NCBI GenBank assembly: GCA_039818665.1
Contig: JBCBTJ010000004.1
Location: 1-64,000 of the forward strand
Source of the DNA: JBCBTJ01 sp039818665
GTDB lineage: Bacteria; Pseudomonadota; Alphaproteobacteria; Caulobacterales; Hyphomonadaceae
Length of the DNA: 64,000 bases
Direction of reading: 5' to 3'
The notes under the pieces were generated by a model. It had not been told where the DNA came from and did not search any database. It saw only the letters and a list, made by a program, of their open reading frames with translations. A program made the position numbers and the translations under genes. Positions within the stretch are counted from its first letter, which is position 1. Each line of letters begins with the position of its first letter. Below, piece after piece: positions 7,723 to 16,035 of this stretch.

Positions 7723-10200
7723 ATGCAGTCCACCGACTCCTCGGTCGAGGAAACACCGAGCGCGAAGCAGACAACGCCGCCCGAGCGCGAGGCCCGCGCG
7801 CCGGCGCCGGACGCCAGCGCGGACGAGCGCGTCTGGATTTGCATGTTCAAACCGGAAGATTCGGTCAGCGCGCACCTAAACGATCTAGGGCCGGGCGAGA
7901 CGATCGATTGGCGCAGCGCCAAGGCTGTGGACGGCGTCGAGCCGGGAGACCGGGTCGTCTATTGGCGGATGATCGGCGATGGCCGCGCGGGCCGCGGCGG
8001 CGTGGTCGGCTTCGGGCGCGTGACCGGCGCGAGTTATCAGCCGGATCTGTCTTCTATGAAATCGGCCGCCGATGCGCCTGAAGCCGAGCCTTGGCATTAC
8101 TATCCGACGCAAATCGAGACGCTGTTCGTCGACGACCCCATCGGGCGGGACGCGCTGCGACAGGCGGCGGACTTCAAACCGAATGACCGCGCGGGGTCGA
8201 TCCAGCGCCTCAGCGCCGCGCAAGCGCGCAACCTGTTGGATTATGTGGCTGAGAAGCACCCAGATTTCGCGCCCCGGTCCGGCCCGGCGAGCGAGGCGGC
8301 GGGGTCGGGGGCGGACGCTGAAGACGCAGCATCGCCCCAGCCCGGCGTGCGGCGGACCTTCGTCGATCCCAGCGTGGCGGATGTCGGCGGCGACGGTCCG
8401 CTGGTGGGCGACGCGCCGGCGGTCGACACCGACGCGCTCGGCCGGGCGCCGCTCGCCTCGATCTTGGCGGCGCGGCTCAATCGGGTTTGGATTGATGAGA
8501 ACGCCGGCGGCGCGGGCGCGCCGGGGAGGTCTGGCAAGGCGTTCATCGTGCATGTGGACGCGCCCTGGGGCGGCGGGAAGACGACGTTCGCGGGCTTCCT
8601 CGCCAGGATTCTCGGGCCCCGCGGCGCGCGCGAGACACAGCCGACCTGGCTGCGCGAGCTCCGCCTGGACGCGCCGGAGGTGTGGCCGGCCGAGTTCAAC
8701 CGGCCCTGGCGCATTGTCGATTTCAACGCCTGGCGCCACCAGCATGTCGATCCGCCCTGGTGGTGTCTGTATCGGGCGATCCAGAAACAGTGCTTCGGGC
8801 AGGTTCGAGCGCGCCCGCGCCCGGCGCCGGTCGAGGAGGCGGGGCTGGCGCCGCGTCGGCGCGAGGCCGGGCTTTGGGGCCTCGGCGGGTGGCTGAGGCT
8901 TTGGGCCTCGGAGGTGTGGTGGCGCGCGAGCGATCCGAAGCTCAGGCTCTCCATCGTCACGGCGGTCGTGGCGACGGCCTTGGTCCTCGCCGGCCTGTTC
9001 GTCGGCGGGTTTCGCGACGCGATCGAGGCGCGGATCGGGGCGGTGGCAGATGTCGGAGCGGCGGTGGTCTGGCTGACGGCGGGCGGGGCGTGGTTTTGGA
9101 CGTTCGCCTCGACCTTCACGCTGTCGCTGATGCCCGGGACGCCGAGCGCGGAGAACAATTACGCGCTCGGGGCGGGCGACCCGCTGGAGCGGTTTCGAGG
9201 GCACTTCGACGGGATGATGGGCCGGCTCGGCGCGCCGGTGCTCGTGGTCATCGACGATATCGACCGATGCGAGCCGGGCTATGTGGTGAAGCTGATGCAG
9301 GGCCTGCAGACGATCTTCAACACGCCGAAGGTCGTGTTCGCGATCCTCGGCGACCGGGACTGGATCGAGCGGGCCTATGAGGGCGCGTTCGACGAGATGA
9401 ACGAGATCAATGTCGGCCCGGAGCATACTTTCGGCGGCCGGTTCGTGGAGAAAGCCTTCCAGCTCTCGCTCAACCTGCCGAACATCGACGCCGACCAGCG
9501 CGAGGCCTTTGTCGATGAGATCCTCGGCGGCGCGCCGGCGCGGCGTGAGAGCGTCGCCGTCGCACGGGACAAGAAGGGTCTCTCCGAAGATATCGAGGCG
9601 GCCGTAAAGCATGCCGACGCGGCCGAGCGCGAGAGCGAGGTGGCCTTGGTCCGCGAGCGGATCCGACAGGCGGGCTTGGAGGCGGAGGCGGAGCGGGCGC
9701 TCGCCAAATCGCTCGCCCACCGCGCCGCGCTGAGATCGGCGGCCGACGAGGGCACGGCCGAGGTCGTGAAAGCGCGGCTGCGGCCGATCGCCGGCGTGCT
9801 GCCGGCCAATCCTCGCCAGATCAAGCGGATCATCAACAACATCTCCTTCTATCAGGAGCTCGCCCGCATCGAGCATAATGTGAGCCCCGGCGACGCGGAT
9901 TGGCGGCGGCTGGCGCTGTGGGTGGTGATGATGACGGAATGGCCGCTCAGCTGGTCGACCCTGTCGAACCATCCTGAGCTTGCGAACCAAGTGCTGCACG
10001 GCGCAATCAAAACCGATGACCGCGCGCGCGAGGCCGCGTGGGTCCGACAGATGCGGGCTGACGCGGATCTGATGCGTATCATCGATTTCAAGAGCGATAG
10101 CGAGTGGGGCGACATCAAACTCGACCGCGCGGCGATCGAGGCGCTGAACAAGATCCTGCCCTCAAGTTCGCGCGCCCGGCTGCCGGCTGACGGGAACTAG
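7723..10200 (+). CDS. EVE-like domain fused to KAP-family P-loop ATPase
   Basis: This 825-residue protein has an ATG start. Residues 36-175 look like an EVE/PUA-type domain: VWICMFKPED, PGDRVVYWRM, then GVVGFGRVTG, and a following helix RLSAAQARNLLDYV. EVE domains bind modified bases in DNA or RNA. From residue 240 there is a KAP P-loop NTPase: Walker A APWGGGKTTF near 281 and Walker B VLVVIDDIDRC near 506. Two hydrophobic helices (about 412-432 and 443-468) lie between them, the diagnostic KAP arrangement that tethers the ATPase to the membrane. An arginine-containing lid follows (LPANPRQIKRIINNI). The F-plasmid phage-exclusion protein PifA belongs to the KAP family, so a defence role is plausible but inferred. 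The EVE assignment is less sure than KAP. Confidence 0.85.
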   Translation: MQSTDSSVEETPSAKQTTPPEREARAPAPDASADERVWICMFKPEDSVSAHLNDLGPGETIDWRSAKAVDGVEPGDRVVYWRMIGDGRAGRGGVVGFGRVTGASYQPDLSSMKSAADAPEAEPWHYYPTQIETLFVDDPIGRDALRQAADFKPNDRAGSIQRLSAAQARNLLDYVAEKHPDFAPRSGPASEAAGSGADAEDAASPQPGVRRTFVDPSVADVGGDGPLVGDAPAVDTDALGRAPLASILAARLNRVWIDENAGGAGAPGRSGKAFIVHVDAPWGGGKTTFAGFLARILGPRGARETQPTWLRELRLDAPEVWPAEFNRPWRIVDFNAWRHQHVDPPWWCLYRAIQKQCFGQVRARPRPAPVEEAGLAPRRREAGLWGLGGWLRLWASEVWWRASDPKLRLSIVTAVVATALVLAGLFVGGFRDAIEARIGAVADVGAAVVWLTAGGAWFWTFASTFTLSLMPGTPSAENNYALGAGDPLERFRGHFDGMMGRLGAPVLVVIDDIDRCEPGYVVKLMQGLQTIFNTPKVVFAILGDRDWIERAYEGAFDEMNEINVGPEHTFGGRFVEKAFQLSLNLPNIDADQREAFVDEILGGAPARRESVAVARDKKGLSEDIEAAVKHADAAERESEVALVRERIRQAGLEAEAERALAKSLAHRAALRSAADEGTAEVVKARLRPIAGVLPANPRQIKRIINNISFYQELARIEHNVSPGDADWRRLALWVVMMTEWPLSWSTLSNHPELANQVLHGAIKTDDRAREAAWVRQMRADADLMRIIDFKSDSEWGDIKLDRAAIEALNKILPSSSRARLPADGN

Positions 10201-10272
10201 TCCTGGCCGGTCAATTGCGCCGGGCGGCGCGCCGGGCTAGGGCGGCGTCTTCCTCGCCCGGAGCCGCCCGCC

Positions 10273-11328
10273 TTGGACCTCGACGCATTCGACTTCGACC
10301 TGCCGGAGGACCGGATCGCGCTGCGCCCGGTGCAGCCCCGCGATGCGGCGCGGCTGCTCATCGTGCATGGCGACGGGCGGTTGGAAGACCGCACGGTGCG
10401 GGACCTGCCCGGCCTGCTGAGCCCCGGCGACGTCATGGTGTTCAATGACACGCGCGTGCTGCCGGCGGCGCTGAAAGGCGTGCGGGCCGCGCGCGACGAG
10501 GACGGGCGGGATGTGGAGGCGGACTTCAATCTGGTTGAACGGCTGGGGCCTGCGGCCTGGCGCGCGCTGGCGCGGCCGGGGCGACGGCTGAAGCTCGGCG
10601 ATCGGATCGTGTTCGCCGACGGGTTCTCCGCCGTTCTCGACGCCAAGCATGAGGGCGGGGAGGTGGACCTCGTCTTCGATCGCGAGGGCGACGCGCTGGA
10701 CGCTGCGCTCGACGCCCATGGCGCGATGCCGCTGCCCCCCTATATCGCGCGCCGACGGGCCGCCGACGCGCAGGACCGGGACGATTATCAGACCGCTTAC
10801 GCCGGCGAAGAGGCGGGCTCTGTCGCCGCGCCGACGGCGGGGCTGCACTTCACAGACCGCTTGCTCGCCGAGATTGATGCGGCGGGCGTGGTCCGTGAGA
10901 CGGTGCGCTTGCATGTGGGGCTTGGCACGTTTCAGCCGCTGAGCGAGGCCCATGTCGCCGCGAACAAGCTGCACGGCGAATGGCGGCGCGTCTCGCCGGA
11001 GACGGCGGCGGCGTTGAACGCGGCGCGCGCGAGCGGCCGGCGCGTGGTTCCGGTGGGCACGACGGCGATGCGGACGCTGGAAAGCGCGGCGGACGCCGAG
11101 GGCCGGATTGCGGCGGTGTCGGGCGAGACGGAGATCTTCATCAAGCCCGGCGACGCGATCCGCGCGACCGATGCGCTGATGACCAATTTCCACCTGCCGC
11201 GCTCCAGCCTGTTCATGCTGGTCTGCGCGTTGATAGGGACGGATGTGATGCAGGCCGCCTATGCGCATGCGGTCGCGGAGGGATATCGTTTCTACTCCTA
11301 TGGCGACGCCTGTCTGTTGCTGCCGTGA
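10273..11328 (+). CDS. queA: S-adenosylmethionine:tRNA ribosyltransferase-isomerase
   Basis: QueA transfers and isomerises the ribosyl moiety of SAM onto preQ1 in tRNA, forming epoxyqueuosine at position 34 of GUN anticodons. The family N-terminus DLDAFDFDLPEDRIALRP follows a TTG start, with GGAG nine bases upstream. VMVFNDTRVLPAAL, VAAPTAGLHFT, LHVGLGTFQP and TNFHLPRSSLFMLV are all conserved QueA motifs. Length (351) is normal. The partner gene tgt, often next to queA in relatives, is not in this window; a GST gene follows instead. Confidence 0.97.
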   Translation: MDLDAFDFDLPEDRIALRPVQPRDAARLLIVHGDGRLEDRTVRDLPGLLSPGDVMVFNDTRVLPAALKGVRAARDEDGRDVEADFNLVERLGPAAWRALARPGRRLKLGDRIVFADGFSAVLDAKHEGGEVDLVFDREGDALDAALDAHGAMPLPPYIARRRAADAQDRDDYQTAYAGEEAGSVAAPTAGLHFTDRLLAEIDAAGVVRETVRLHVGLGTFQPLSEAHVAANKLHGEWRRVSPETAAALNAARASGRRVVPVGTTAMRTLESAADAEGRIAAVSGETEIFIKPGDAIRATDALMTNFHLPRSSLFMLVCALIGTDVMQAAYAHAVAEGYRFYSYGDACLLLP

Positions 11329-11388
11329 GGGCTCTGGTCTGACGCTGCGGCAAGCATGCCTAATGGCCGAAAACCCGAGGAGGCCCCG

Positions 11389-12003
11389 ATGAAGCTCTAC
11401 CAAACCCCGAACGCGCCCAATCCGGACCGGGCCGTGATGTTCCTGCGGGCCAAGGGCAAGCTGGACGCGGTCGAGCTGGAAGAGGTCTCGATCATGCAGC
11501 AGGAGCATAAGACGCCGGAATACCGCGCGCTCTCGCCCTTCGCGCAGGTGCCGGTGCTGGTCATGGACGACGGGACCAGCCTCACCGAGAGCCGGGCGAT
11601 CTGCACCTATTTCGAAGGCCTGTGGCCGGAGCCGAATCTGATGGGCGCCGACCCGAAGGAGAAGGCGGTGATCGAAATGTGGGACCGGCGGATCGAAATG
11701 CTCTGGTTCCTGCAGTTCGCCACCTGGTTCCGCAACACGCATCCGGCCATGGCGCCGCTGGAAAACCCGCAAAGCGCGGAGACCGGCGCGAAGGGCGAGC
11801 GCAATGCGAAGGCCTTTGTAAAGCGCCTGGACGCCCATTTGGCCGAGAACGACTTCGTCGCCGCGGGCCGCTTCACCATCGCCGACATCACCGCCTTCAT
11901 CGCCTGCGGCTTCGCCGGCGTGATGAAATGGAAACCCCACGAAGAGCACGCCGCACTGGGCGCCTGGCGCGAACGGATGAAGGGGTTGGGGTTCGCGGGG
12001 TAG
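11389..12003 (+). CDS. Glutathione S-transferase family protein
   Basis: The product has 204 residues. The N-terminal thioredoxin-like domain starts MKLYQTPNAPNPDRAVMFLR and contains the cis-proline FAQVPVLVMDDG and the glutathione-binding LTESRAICTYFE. The C-terminal half is all-helical (RFTIADITAFIACGF). It is likely a cytosolic glutathione-dependent detoxification or thiol-transfer enzyme; the substrate is unknown. The ATG at 11389 follows a good CGAGGAGG ribosome site, so the longer in-frame start at 11356 is rejected. Confidence 0.92.
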   Translation: MKLYQTPNAPNPDRAVMFLRAKGKLDAVELEEVSIMQQEHKTPEYRALSPFAQVPVLVMDDGTSLTESRAICTYFEGLWPEPNLMGADPKEKAVIEMWDRRIEMLWFLQFATWFRNTHPAMAPLENPQSAETGAKGERNAKAFVKRLDAHLAENDFVAAGRFTIADITAFIACGFAGVMKWKPHEEHAALGAWRERMKGLGFAG

Positions 12004-12018
12004 GGGGCGCGCAATCCC

Positions 12019-12062
12019 TTGAACATCGCCCCACGGGGTGGCATATTGCCACCCATAGGAGG
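12019..12062 (+). promoter_or_regulatory. Promoter and palindromic operator of the toxin-antitoxin operon
   Basis: TTGAAC at 12019-12024 and CATATT at 12042-12047 are separated by 17 bp, a good sigma-70-type promoter. A perfect 8-bp inverted repeat, GGGTGGCA-TAT-TGCCACCC (12036-12054), is centred on the -10 element. The ribosome site AGGAGG (12057-12062) follows. This is the expected layout for autorepression by an antitoxin. Confidence 0.75.
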
Positions 12063-12067
12063 CGGCC

Positions 12068-12427
12068 ATGGCCCAATCGATTAAAATCTCGGATCAGGAT
12101 ATGGAAATTGTTCGGCGTGAAGCTGAGCTGTCCAGCCGGTCGATCGCCGGTCAGGTCGCGCATTGGATGCGGATCGGCCGGTCGATCGAGCGCGCGCCGG
12201 AGTTCACCTATGCGCACGTGCGAGAGGTGCTGGAGGGCCGCCGCGGGCCGGACGCGCTGACCGGCGAAGAGCAAGCGGTCTATGTCGACGCCCTTGTCGA
12301 AGCGGTGTCGAAGCCGACCGCTGAGCAGGAGGCCTTTTTCGCGAAGCGCAAGAAGGCGGGCCTCGGCGTCGGCGCCGACAAAAGCGGCGCGATCGTCAAA
12401 CAAACGAGGAAGATCAAAGGAGGATGA
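12068..12427 (+). CDS. ParD-like antitoxin
   Basis: This 119-residue protein begins AQSIKISDQDMEIVRREAEL and continues SSRSIAGQVAHWMRIGRSIE, the signature of the ParD-like antitoxin family with a ribbon-helix-helix-type DNA-binding N-terminus. The basic C-terminal tail (KAGLGVGADKSG to TRKIKGG) probably wraps the toxin. It should bind the palindrome over its own promoter and neutralise the downstream zeta-type kinase. The stop codon overlaps the toxin start (ATGA), so the pair is translationally coupled with antitoxin first. Confidence 0.85.
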   Translation: MAQSIKISDQDMEIVRREAELSSRSIAGQVAHWMRIGRSIERAPEFTYAHVREVLEGRRGPDALTGEEQAVYVDALVEAVSKPTAEQEAFFAKRKKAGLGVGADKSGAIVKQTRKIKGG

Positions 12428-13017
12428 GCCCCGCCTCGGCGCGGCCGACATTGTTCCTCATCGCGGGCCCCAACGGGGCTGGCAAGACGACCTTCTATGA
12501 GACGGCGCTGCGGCCGCGTATCGCGGCGCCGTTCATCAACGCCGATGAGATCCAGCGCGAAGAGCTGAAGGATCCATCTGTCGAGGCGGCTTATCGGGCT
12601 GCGGCGATCGCCGCGGAACGGCGTGAGAAACTGCTGGCGGCGGGGGAGAGCTTCGTCACAGAGACGGTCTTCTCTCATCCCTCAAAGCTTGAACTGTTGA
12701 AGGCGGCGCGCGGGGCGGGGTTTCGGCTGATCGTGTTCCACCTGCATGTGGCGTCGGCTGATCTCGCCGTCGCCCGCGTGCTTGAGCGGATCGAAGAGGG
12801 CGGGCATCCCGTGCCCGAGGATAAAGTGCGCGAGCGGCATGCGCGCAATCAGGAACTTATTCGCGCCGCGGTGCGCTTCGCTGATCATGGCGCGGTTTAT
12901 GATTCGTCTGCGCTTAATGCGCCGCCGCGGCTTCTCCTGCGTACGCGCCAGGGCGCTGCTGAGTTTGTCGCCGAGGATCCGCCGGATTGGTTTTCAGCCC
13001 TTTATGGCCCGCCCTAA
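12424..13017 (+). CDS. Zeta-toxin-like P-loop kinase
   Basis: This 197-residue protein has a Walker A motif in FLIAGPNGAGKTTFYE near residues 11-26, followed by PFINADEIQRE, a pattern shared by zeta toxins and COG4185-type ATPases. Zeta toxins phosphorylate UDP-N-acetylglucosamine and block wall synthesis; this substrate is inferred from the family only. FVTETVFSHPSKLELL and the RVLERIEEGGHPVPEDKVRERH lid-like segment also fit. The gene overlaps the antitoxin by four bases. It is intact and of usual length, so the module appears functional. Confidence 0.87.
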   Translation: MSPASARPTLFLIAGPNGAGKTTFYETALRPRIAAPFINADEIQREELKDPSVEAAYRAAAIAAERREKLLAAGESFVTETVFSHPSKLELLKAARGAGFRLIVFHLHVASADLAVARVLERIEEGGHPVPEDKVRERHARNQELIRAAVRFADHGAVYDSSALNAPPRLLLRTRQGAAEFVAEDPPDWFSALYGPP

Positions 13018-14024
13018 ACCGCCGCCAGCGCGAAGCGCTTCGCCAGGAGTTCGTAAGATCGGATGCGCGCTTCGGGGGTTTCGGCGACGGTTAGGATGAA
13101 GAACTCGTCCGCGCCGGCTTTTTCGGCTGCGGCGCTGAGGCGGGCGGCGATGGTTTCGGCGGTTCCGATCAGGGCGCGGTCGCGGATTGGGGCGAGGGCG
13201 GCGGGGTCGAGGCGGGCGAGGGCGGCGGCGGCGGTGTCGGCGGATTGGAACGGGGCGAAGGCCCCGCCGGCGCGGGTCGCGCTCCAGGCGTAGAGGGTGG
13301 CGGCGAGGCGGTCGGCTTCGGCCTCCGTGTCGGCCGCCAGCGCCGTGAGGCCGACGGCGGCGTAGGGTTCCGAGGCGAAGGGCGAGGGTTCGAAGGCGGC
13401 GCGGTAGGCCGTCAGCGCTTCGCCCGCGCCGCCCGGGGCGAGGAAGTCGGCGAAGGCGAGCTTGAGACCCATCGCGCCGGCGAAGGCGGCCGAATGGGGC
13501 GACGACGACAGCATCCAGACATCTGGCCGGGCGCCGGCGGGGCGAACGCGGATGCCGTGGGCCGGGTGATCGGCCGGCAGACGCTTCTCGCCAGAGGCGT
13601 CGAGCAGCCAGGCGAGGAGCAGGTTCAGCATGCGCGGGAACTCATGCGCGCCGGGGCCGAGCAGGGCGGCGGAGGCGCGGGGATCGGCGCCGGTGGCGCG
13701 CCCGAGGCCGAGCTCGATGCGGCCGGGGTGCAGGGCTTCCAAGGCGCAGAACTGCTCGGCGACCTTTAGCGGGGAGTAGTTCGGCAGCATGACGCCGCCG
13801 GACCCGACTTTGATCCGGCGCGTGCGCGCGGCGACGGCCGGGATCAGGACTTCGGGCGCGGCGCCGGCGAAGCTCGCGGCGTTGTGGTGCTCTTGGACCC
13901 AAAAGGATCGATAGCCGAGGCGATCGGCCGCCTCGGCGAGGGCGAGGGTCTCGGCGAACGCATCGCCGGCGCTTCGGCCTTCGAAGACGGGCGAGGGGTC
14001 GAGGACGGAGAGGGCGGGCGGCAT
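13014..14024 (-). CDS. LLM-class flavin-dependent oxidoreductase
   Basis: The 336-residue luciferase-like monooxygenase uses reduced flavin and oxygen. It begins MPPALSVLDPSPVFEG and carries AADRLGYRSFWVQEHHN, VGSGGVMLPNYSPLKVAEQF, LHPGRIELGLGRATG and VWMLSSSPHSA, typical of the MsnO8-like subgroup whose substrates are mostly unknown. The ATG at 14024 is chosen because homologous sequence starts there; a longer frame would run into the kinase gene upstream. Its stop overlaps that of the zeta-toxin gene by four bases in convergent orientation. Confidence 0.9.
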   Translation of the reverse strand: MPPALSVLDPSPVFEGRSAGDAFAETLALAEAADRLGYRSFWVQEHHNAASFAGAAPEVLIPAVAARTRRIKVGSGGVMLPNYSPLKVAEQFCALEALHPGRIELGLGRATGADPRASAALLGPGAHEFPRMLNLLLAWLLDASGEKRLPADHPAHGIRVRPAGARPDVWMLSSSPHSAAFAGAMGLKLAFADFLAPGGAGEALTAYRAAFEPSPFASEPYAAVGLTALAADTEAEADRLAATLYAWSATRAGGAFAPFQSADTAAAALARLDPAALAPIRDRALIGTAETIAARLSAAAEKAGADEFFILTVAETPEARIRSYELLAKRFALAAV

Positions 14025-14038
14025 GGCGGGGGTGGCGA

Positions 14039-15838
14039 CTATGGGTCCGCGGCGGTGGGCGGGGCGGCGATCGGAACGCCCTCCAGCCGCCAAACAAAAA
14101 CACCGTCGGATCGCTTGAACCGGCATGCGGCCCCGATCTGGTCGGCCAAGGCTTGAATGAGGCCGAAGCCCGATCCCGAACCCGGCGGCGTGTCGAGAGA
14201 TCCGGGCGCGAGGGTGTTGATCACCTCAAGCCAGGCGCCGCCCTCGCCCCGCGCCAGCGTGACGTCGAGCGCGCCAGCGTCGGTGGACAAGCCGTGCTTG
14301 TACGCGTTGACCAGCATCTCCGCCAAGATGAGGCCGAGGGCCGAGGCGACGTCTACATCTAAGAACACATCCTCGATCGAGGTGTTGACCGTCACGCCCA
14401 GCCGCCCGAGGCCTGCATGGGTGTCGCGGACAATGTCGCCCAAATAACCGCGCGCTTCGATCGTGGCGGTCTCGCCGGTCTCGACCAGACGCTGGTTGAC
14501 CGAGGCCATGGCGAGCACGCGCTGGACCAAGAGGTCGTCGCTTGGCTGTTCGTCGGCGCGCTTTTCAAATCGGATCAGGCTGGAGATGAGCTGAAGATTG
14601 TTCTGTGTGCGGTGATGGAGCTCGCGGATCAGGACGCCGCGATCATCGAAGGCGGACTTTAGCTGGCTGCGCTGTCGGACGGTGCGCCGCCACAAAACGA
14701 GGGCGACGCCCGCGAGCCCCGCGGCGAGCGCCGTGAGGACCGTCAACGCGCCGATGCCGCGCTGGCGGGCTCTGGCGAGGTCGAGCGCCGCCGCTTCGCG
14801 TTGTTGGGCCAAAGCGAGGCTGCTCTCGAGCCGCAGCGCATCCAGCTGCGCGCGGTAGAAAGCGACGGAGTCGTCGCGCAGCCGATCGTATTGGCGGGAC
14901 ATGGCTTGGTAGGCGCGTTCGAAATGGCGGGCGGTGTCTTCCGGCGGCGAGACGCCTTCGCGCACCTGGGCGTAGAGCATGAGCATGTCGGCGAGTTTGG
15001 AGGCGACGTCGAAATAATCCTCGCCCGTGTCGCGCTCGAACGCGTTCGCGGCCTGCATCATCGCGTCGGTGGCCGACCGGGCCGTCTCAAGATCGCCCAG
15101 CGCGGAGGCGGCTTCGGCGCGGCCATACTCGGCCATGACCACGGCAAGCACGTGGCCGCCGCGCTCGGCGTCTTCGACGGCCTCTTCGAGCCATGGAAGC
15201 GCCTCGGCGGGCCGTCCTGAGGCGGTCAAGCTGCGCCCGAGCCAGATCTTGGGAAAGGCGCGCCGGGCTGCCGCGTCCTCGTCGATGGCGGCGAGCGCGC
15301 GCCGCGCCCAATCGATCGCCTCGACGTAATTGCGTTCTGAGAACTCCAAGTGCGCCATGCCTTGAGCGAAGGTGGATTGGGCCGGGGCGAAGTCGACCGC
15401 TTCCACCATGGCGCCCGCCAGCGCCAGCATCTGTCTCGCCGCTTCCGGGTCGCCGACTTCGGTGAATGTGGACGCCATGAAGATCGCGGCGCGGAATCGC
15501 GGGGTGGACGGGGCGGCGTCCGCATCGGCCAGGATCTTCTGGGAGATCGCGAACGCGCCGACCGCGTCGCCCAGTACGCCGGCCATCGTCGCCTGGGCCA
15601 TTTGCGCTTCGGCGACCTCGGCCGGGCGCCCGGCCGCGTCGAACAGCGCTTCGGCTTCCCGATAGGCCTCGAGCGCGTCTTGATAAGCGTATTGGTCGGC
15701 GAGCGCGCGGCCGGCCTCCAACGCGTCTTCGCCGCTCGCATAGGCGCTCGACGCGCTCAACGCCTCGGTTTGGGCGAGGCTCTCGAGCGAGGCGGCCGCG
15801 ACGACGGCCAATAGTGCGGCCGCAAGCCAGCGACGCAT
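14039..15838 (-). CDS. TPR-containing membrane histidine kinase (HisKA_2/HWE type)
   Basis: The product has 599 residues. A signal or anchor helix (RRWLAAALLAVVAAASLESL) is followed by a helical region with tetratricopeptide-like repeats to about residue 340, probably periplasmic. A membrane helix (TVLTALAAGLAGVALVLWRR) comes next. The phospho-acceptor box RELHHRTQNNLQLISSLI lies near residue 404, and the ATPase N box LILAEMLVNAYKHG near 510, with GSGFGLIQALADQ. The HHRTQNN-type box is that of HisKA_2/HWE kinases, which often act in general stress signalling. No partner response regulator is adjacent. The start at 15838 places the signal helix at the N-terminus. Confidence 0.88.
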   Translation of the reverse strand: MRRWLAAALLAVVAAASLESLAQTEALSASSAYASGEDALEAGRALADQYAYQDALEAYREAEALFDAAGRPAEVAEAQMAQATMAGVLGDAVGAFAISQKILADADAAPSTPRFRAAIFMASTFTEVGDPEAARQMLALAGAMVEAVDFAPAQSTFAQGMAHLEFSERNYVEAIDWARRALAAIDEDAAARRAFPKIWLGRSLTASGRPAEALPWLEEAVEDAERGGHVLAVVMAEYGRAEAASALGDLETARSATDAMMQAANAFERDTGEDYFDVASKLADMLMLYAQVREGVSPPEDTARHFERAYQAMSRQYDRLRDDSVAFYRAQLDALRLESSLALAQQREAAALDLARARQRGIGALTVLTALAAGLAGVALVLWRRTVRQRSQLKSAFDDRGVLIRELHHRTQNNLQLISSLIRFEKRADEQPSDDLLVQRVLAMASVNQRLVETGETATIEARGYLGDIVRDTHAGLGRLGVTVNTSIEDVFLDVDVASALGLILAEMLVNAYKHGLSTDAGALDVTLARGEGGAWLEVINTLAPGSLDTPPGSGSGFGLIQALADQIGAACRFKRSDGVFVWRLEGVPIAAPPTAADP

Positions 15839-15945
15839 GCGCGGAATCCTTGTCCGCCTAGCCGAAGCGGCGAGGCTCTGGCCCCAGTGTTTCAAACAGC
15901 GCCCGGCCAAGCAAGGCGGCGGCCGCTTAGGGTGTCGCCCGTCGA

Positions 15946-15985
15946 CTGTCACGCATCCGAAACGAAACCGTCATTGGTTTGTCTT
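15946..15985 (+). promoter_or_regulatory. PhoB-box-like array upstream of the receptor-phytase locus
   Basis: Four heptamers are spaced at exactly 11 bp: CTGTCAC (15946), CCGAAAC (15957), CCGTCAT (15968) and TTGTCTT (15979), separated by 4-bp spacers. The PhoB consensus is CTGTCAT repeated with an 11-bp period. Two units match well and two weakly. The array lies about 50-90 bp before the receptor start, which fits phosphate-starvation activation. Confidence 0.65.
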
Positions 15986-16035
15986 CGATGACGGGCATTT
16001 GAGATCACGGGAACGTGAAAACGAGGGGACCTCTC

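Noticed and set aside
7885..9999. 704-codon minus-strand frame across the KAP ATPase
   Set aside because: Antisense shadow of a clear Walker-motif protein with no recognisable domains of its own.
10237..12069. 610-codon minus-strand frame across queA and the GST gene
   Set aside because: Spans two confident genes in antisense and lacks a ribosome site or family features.
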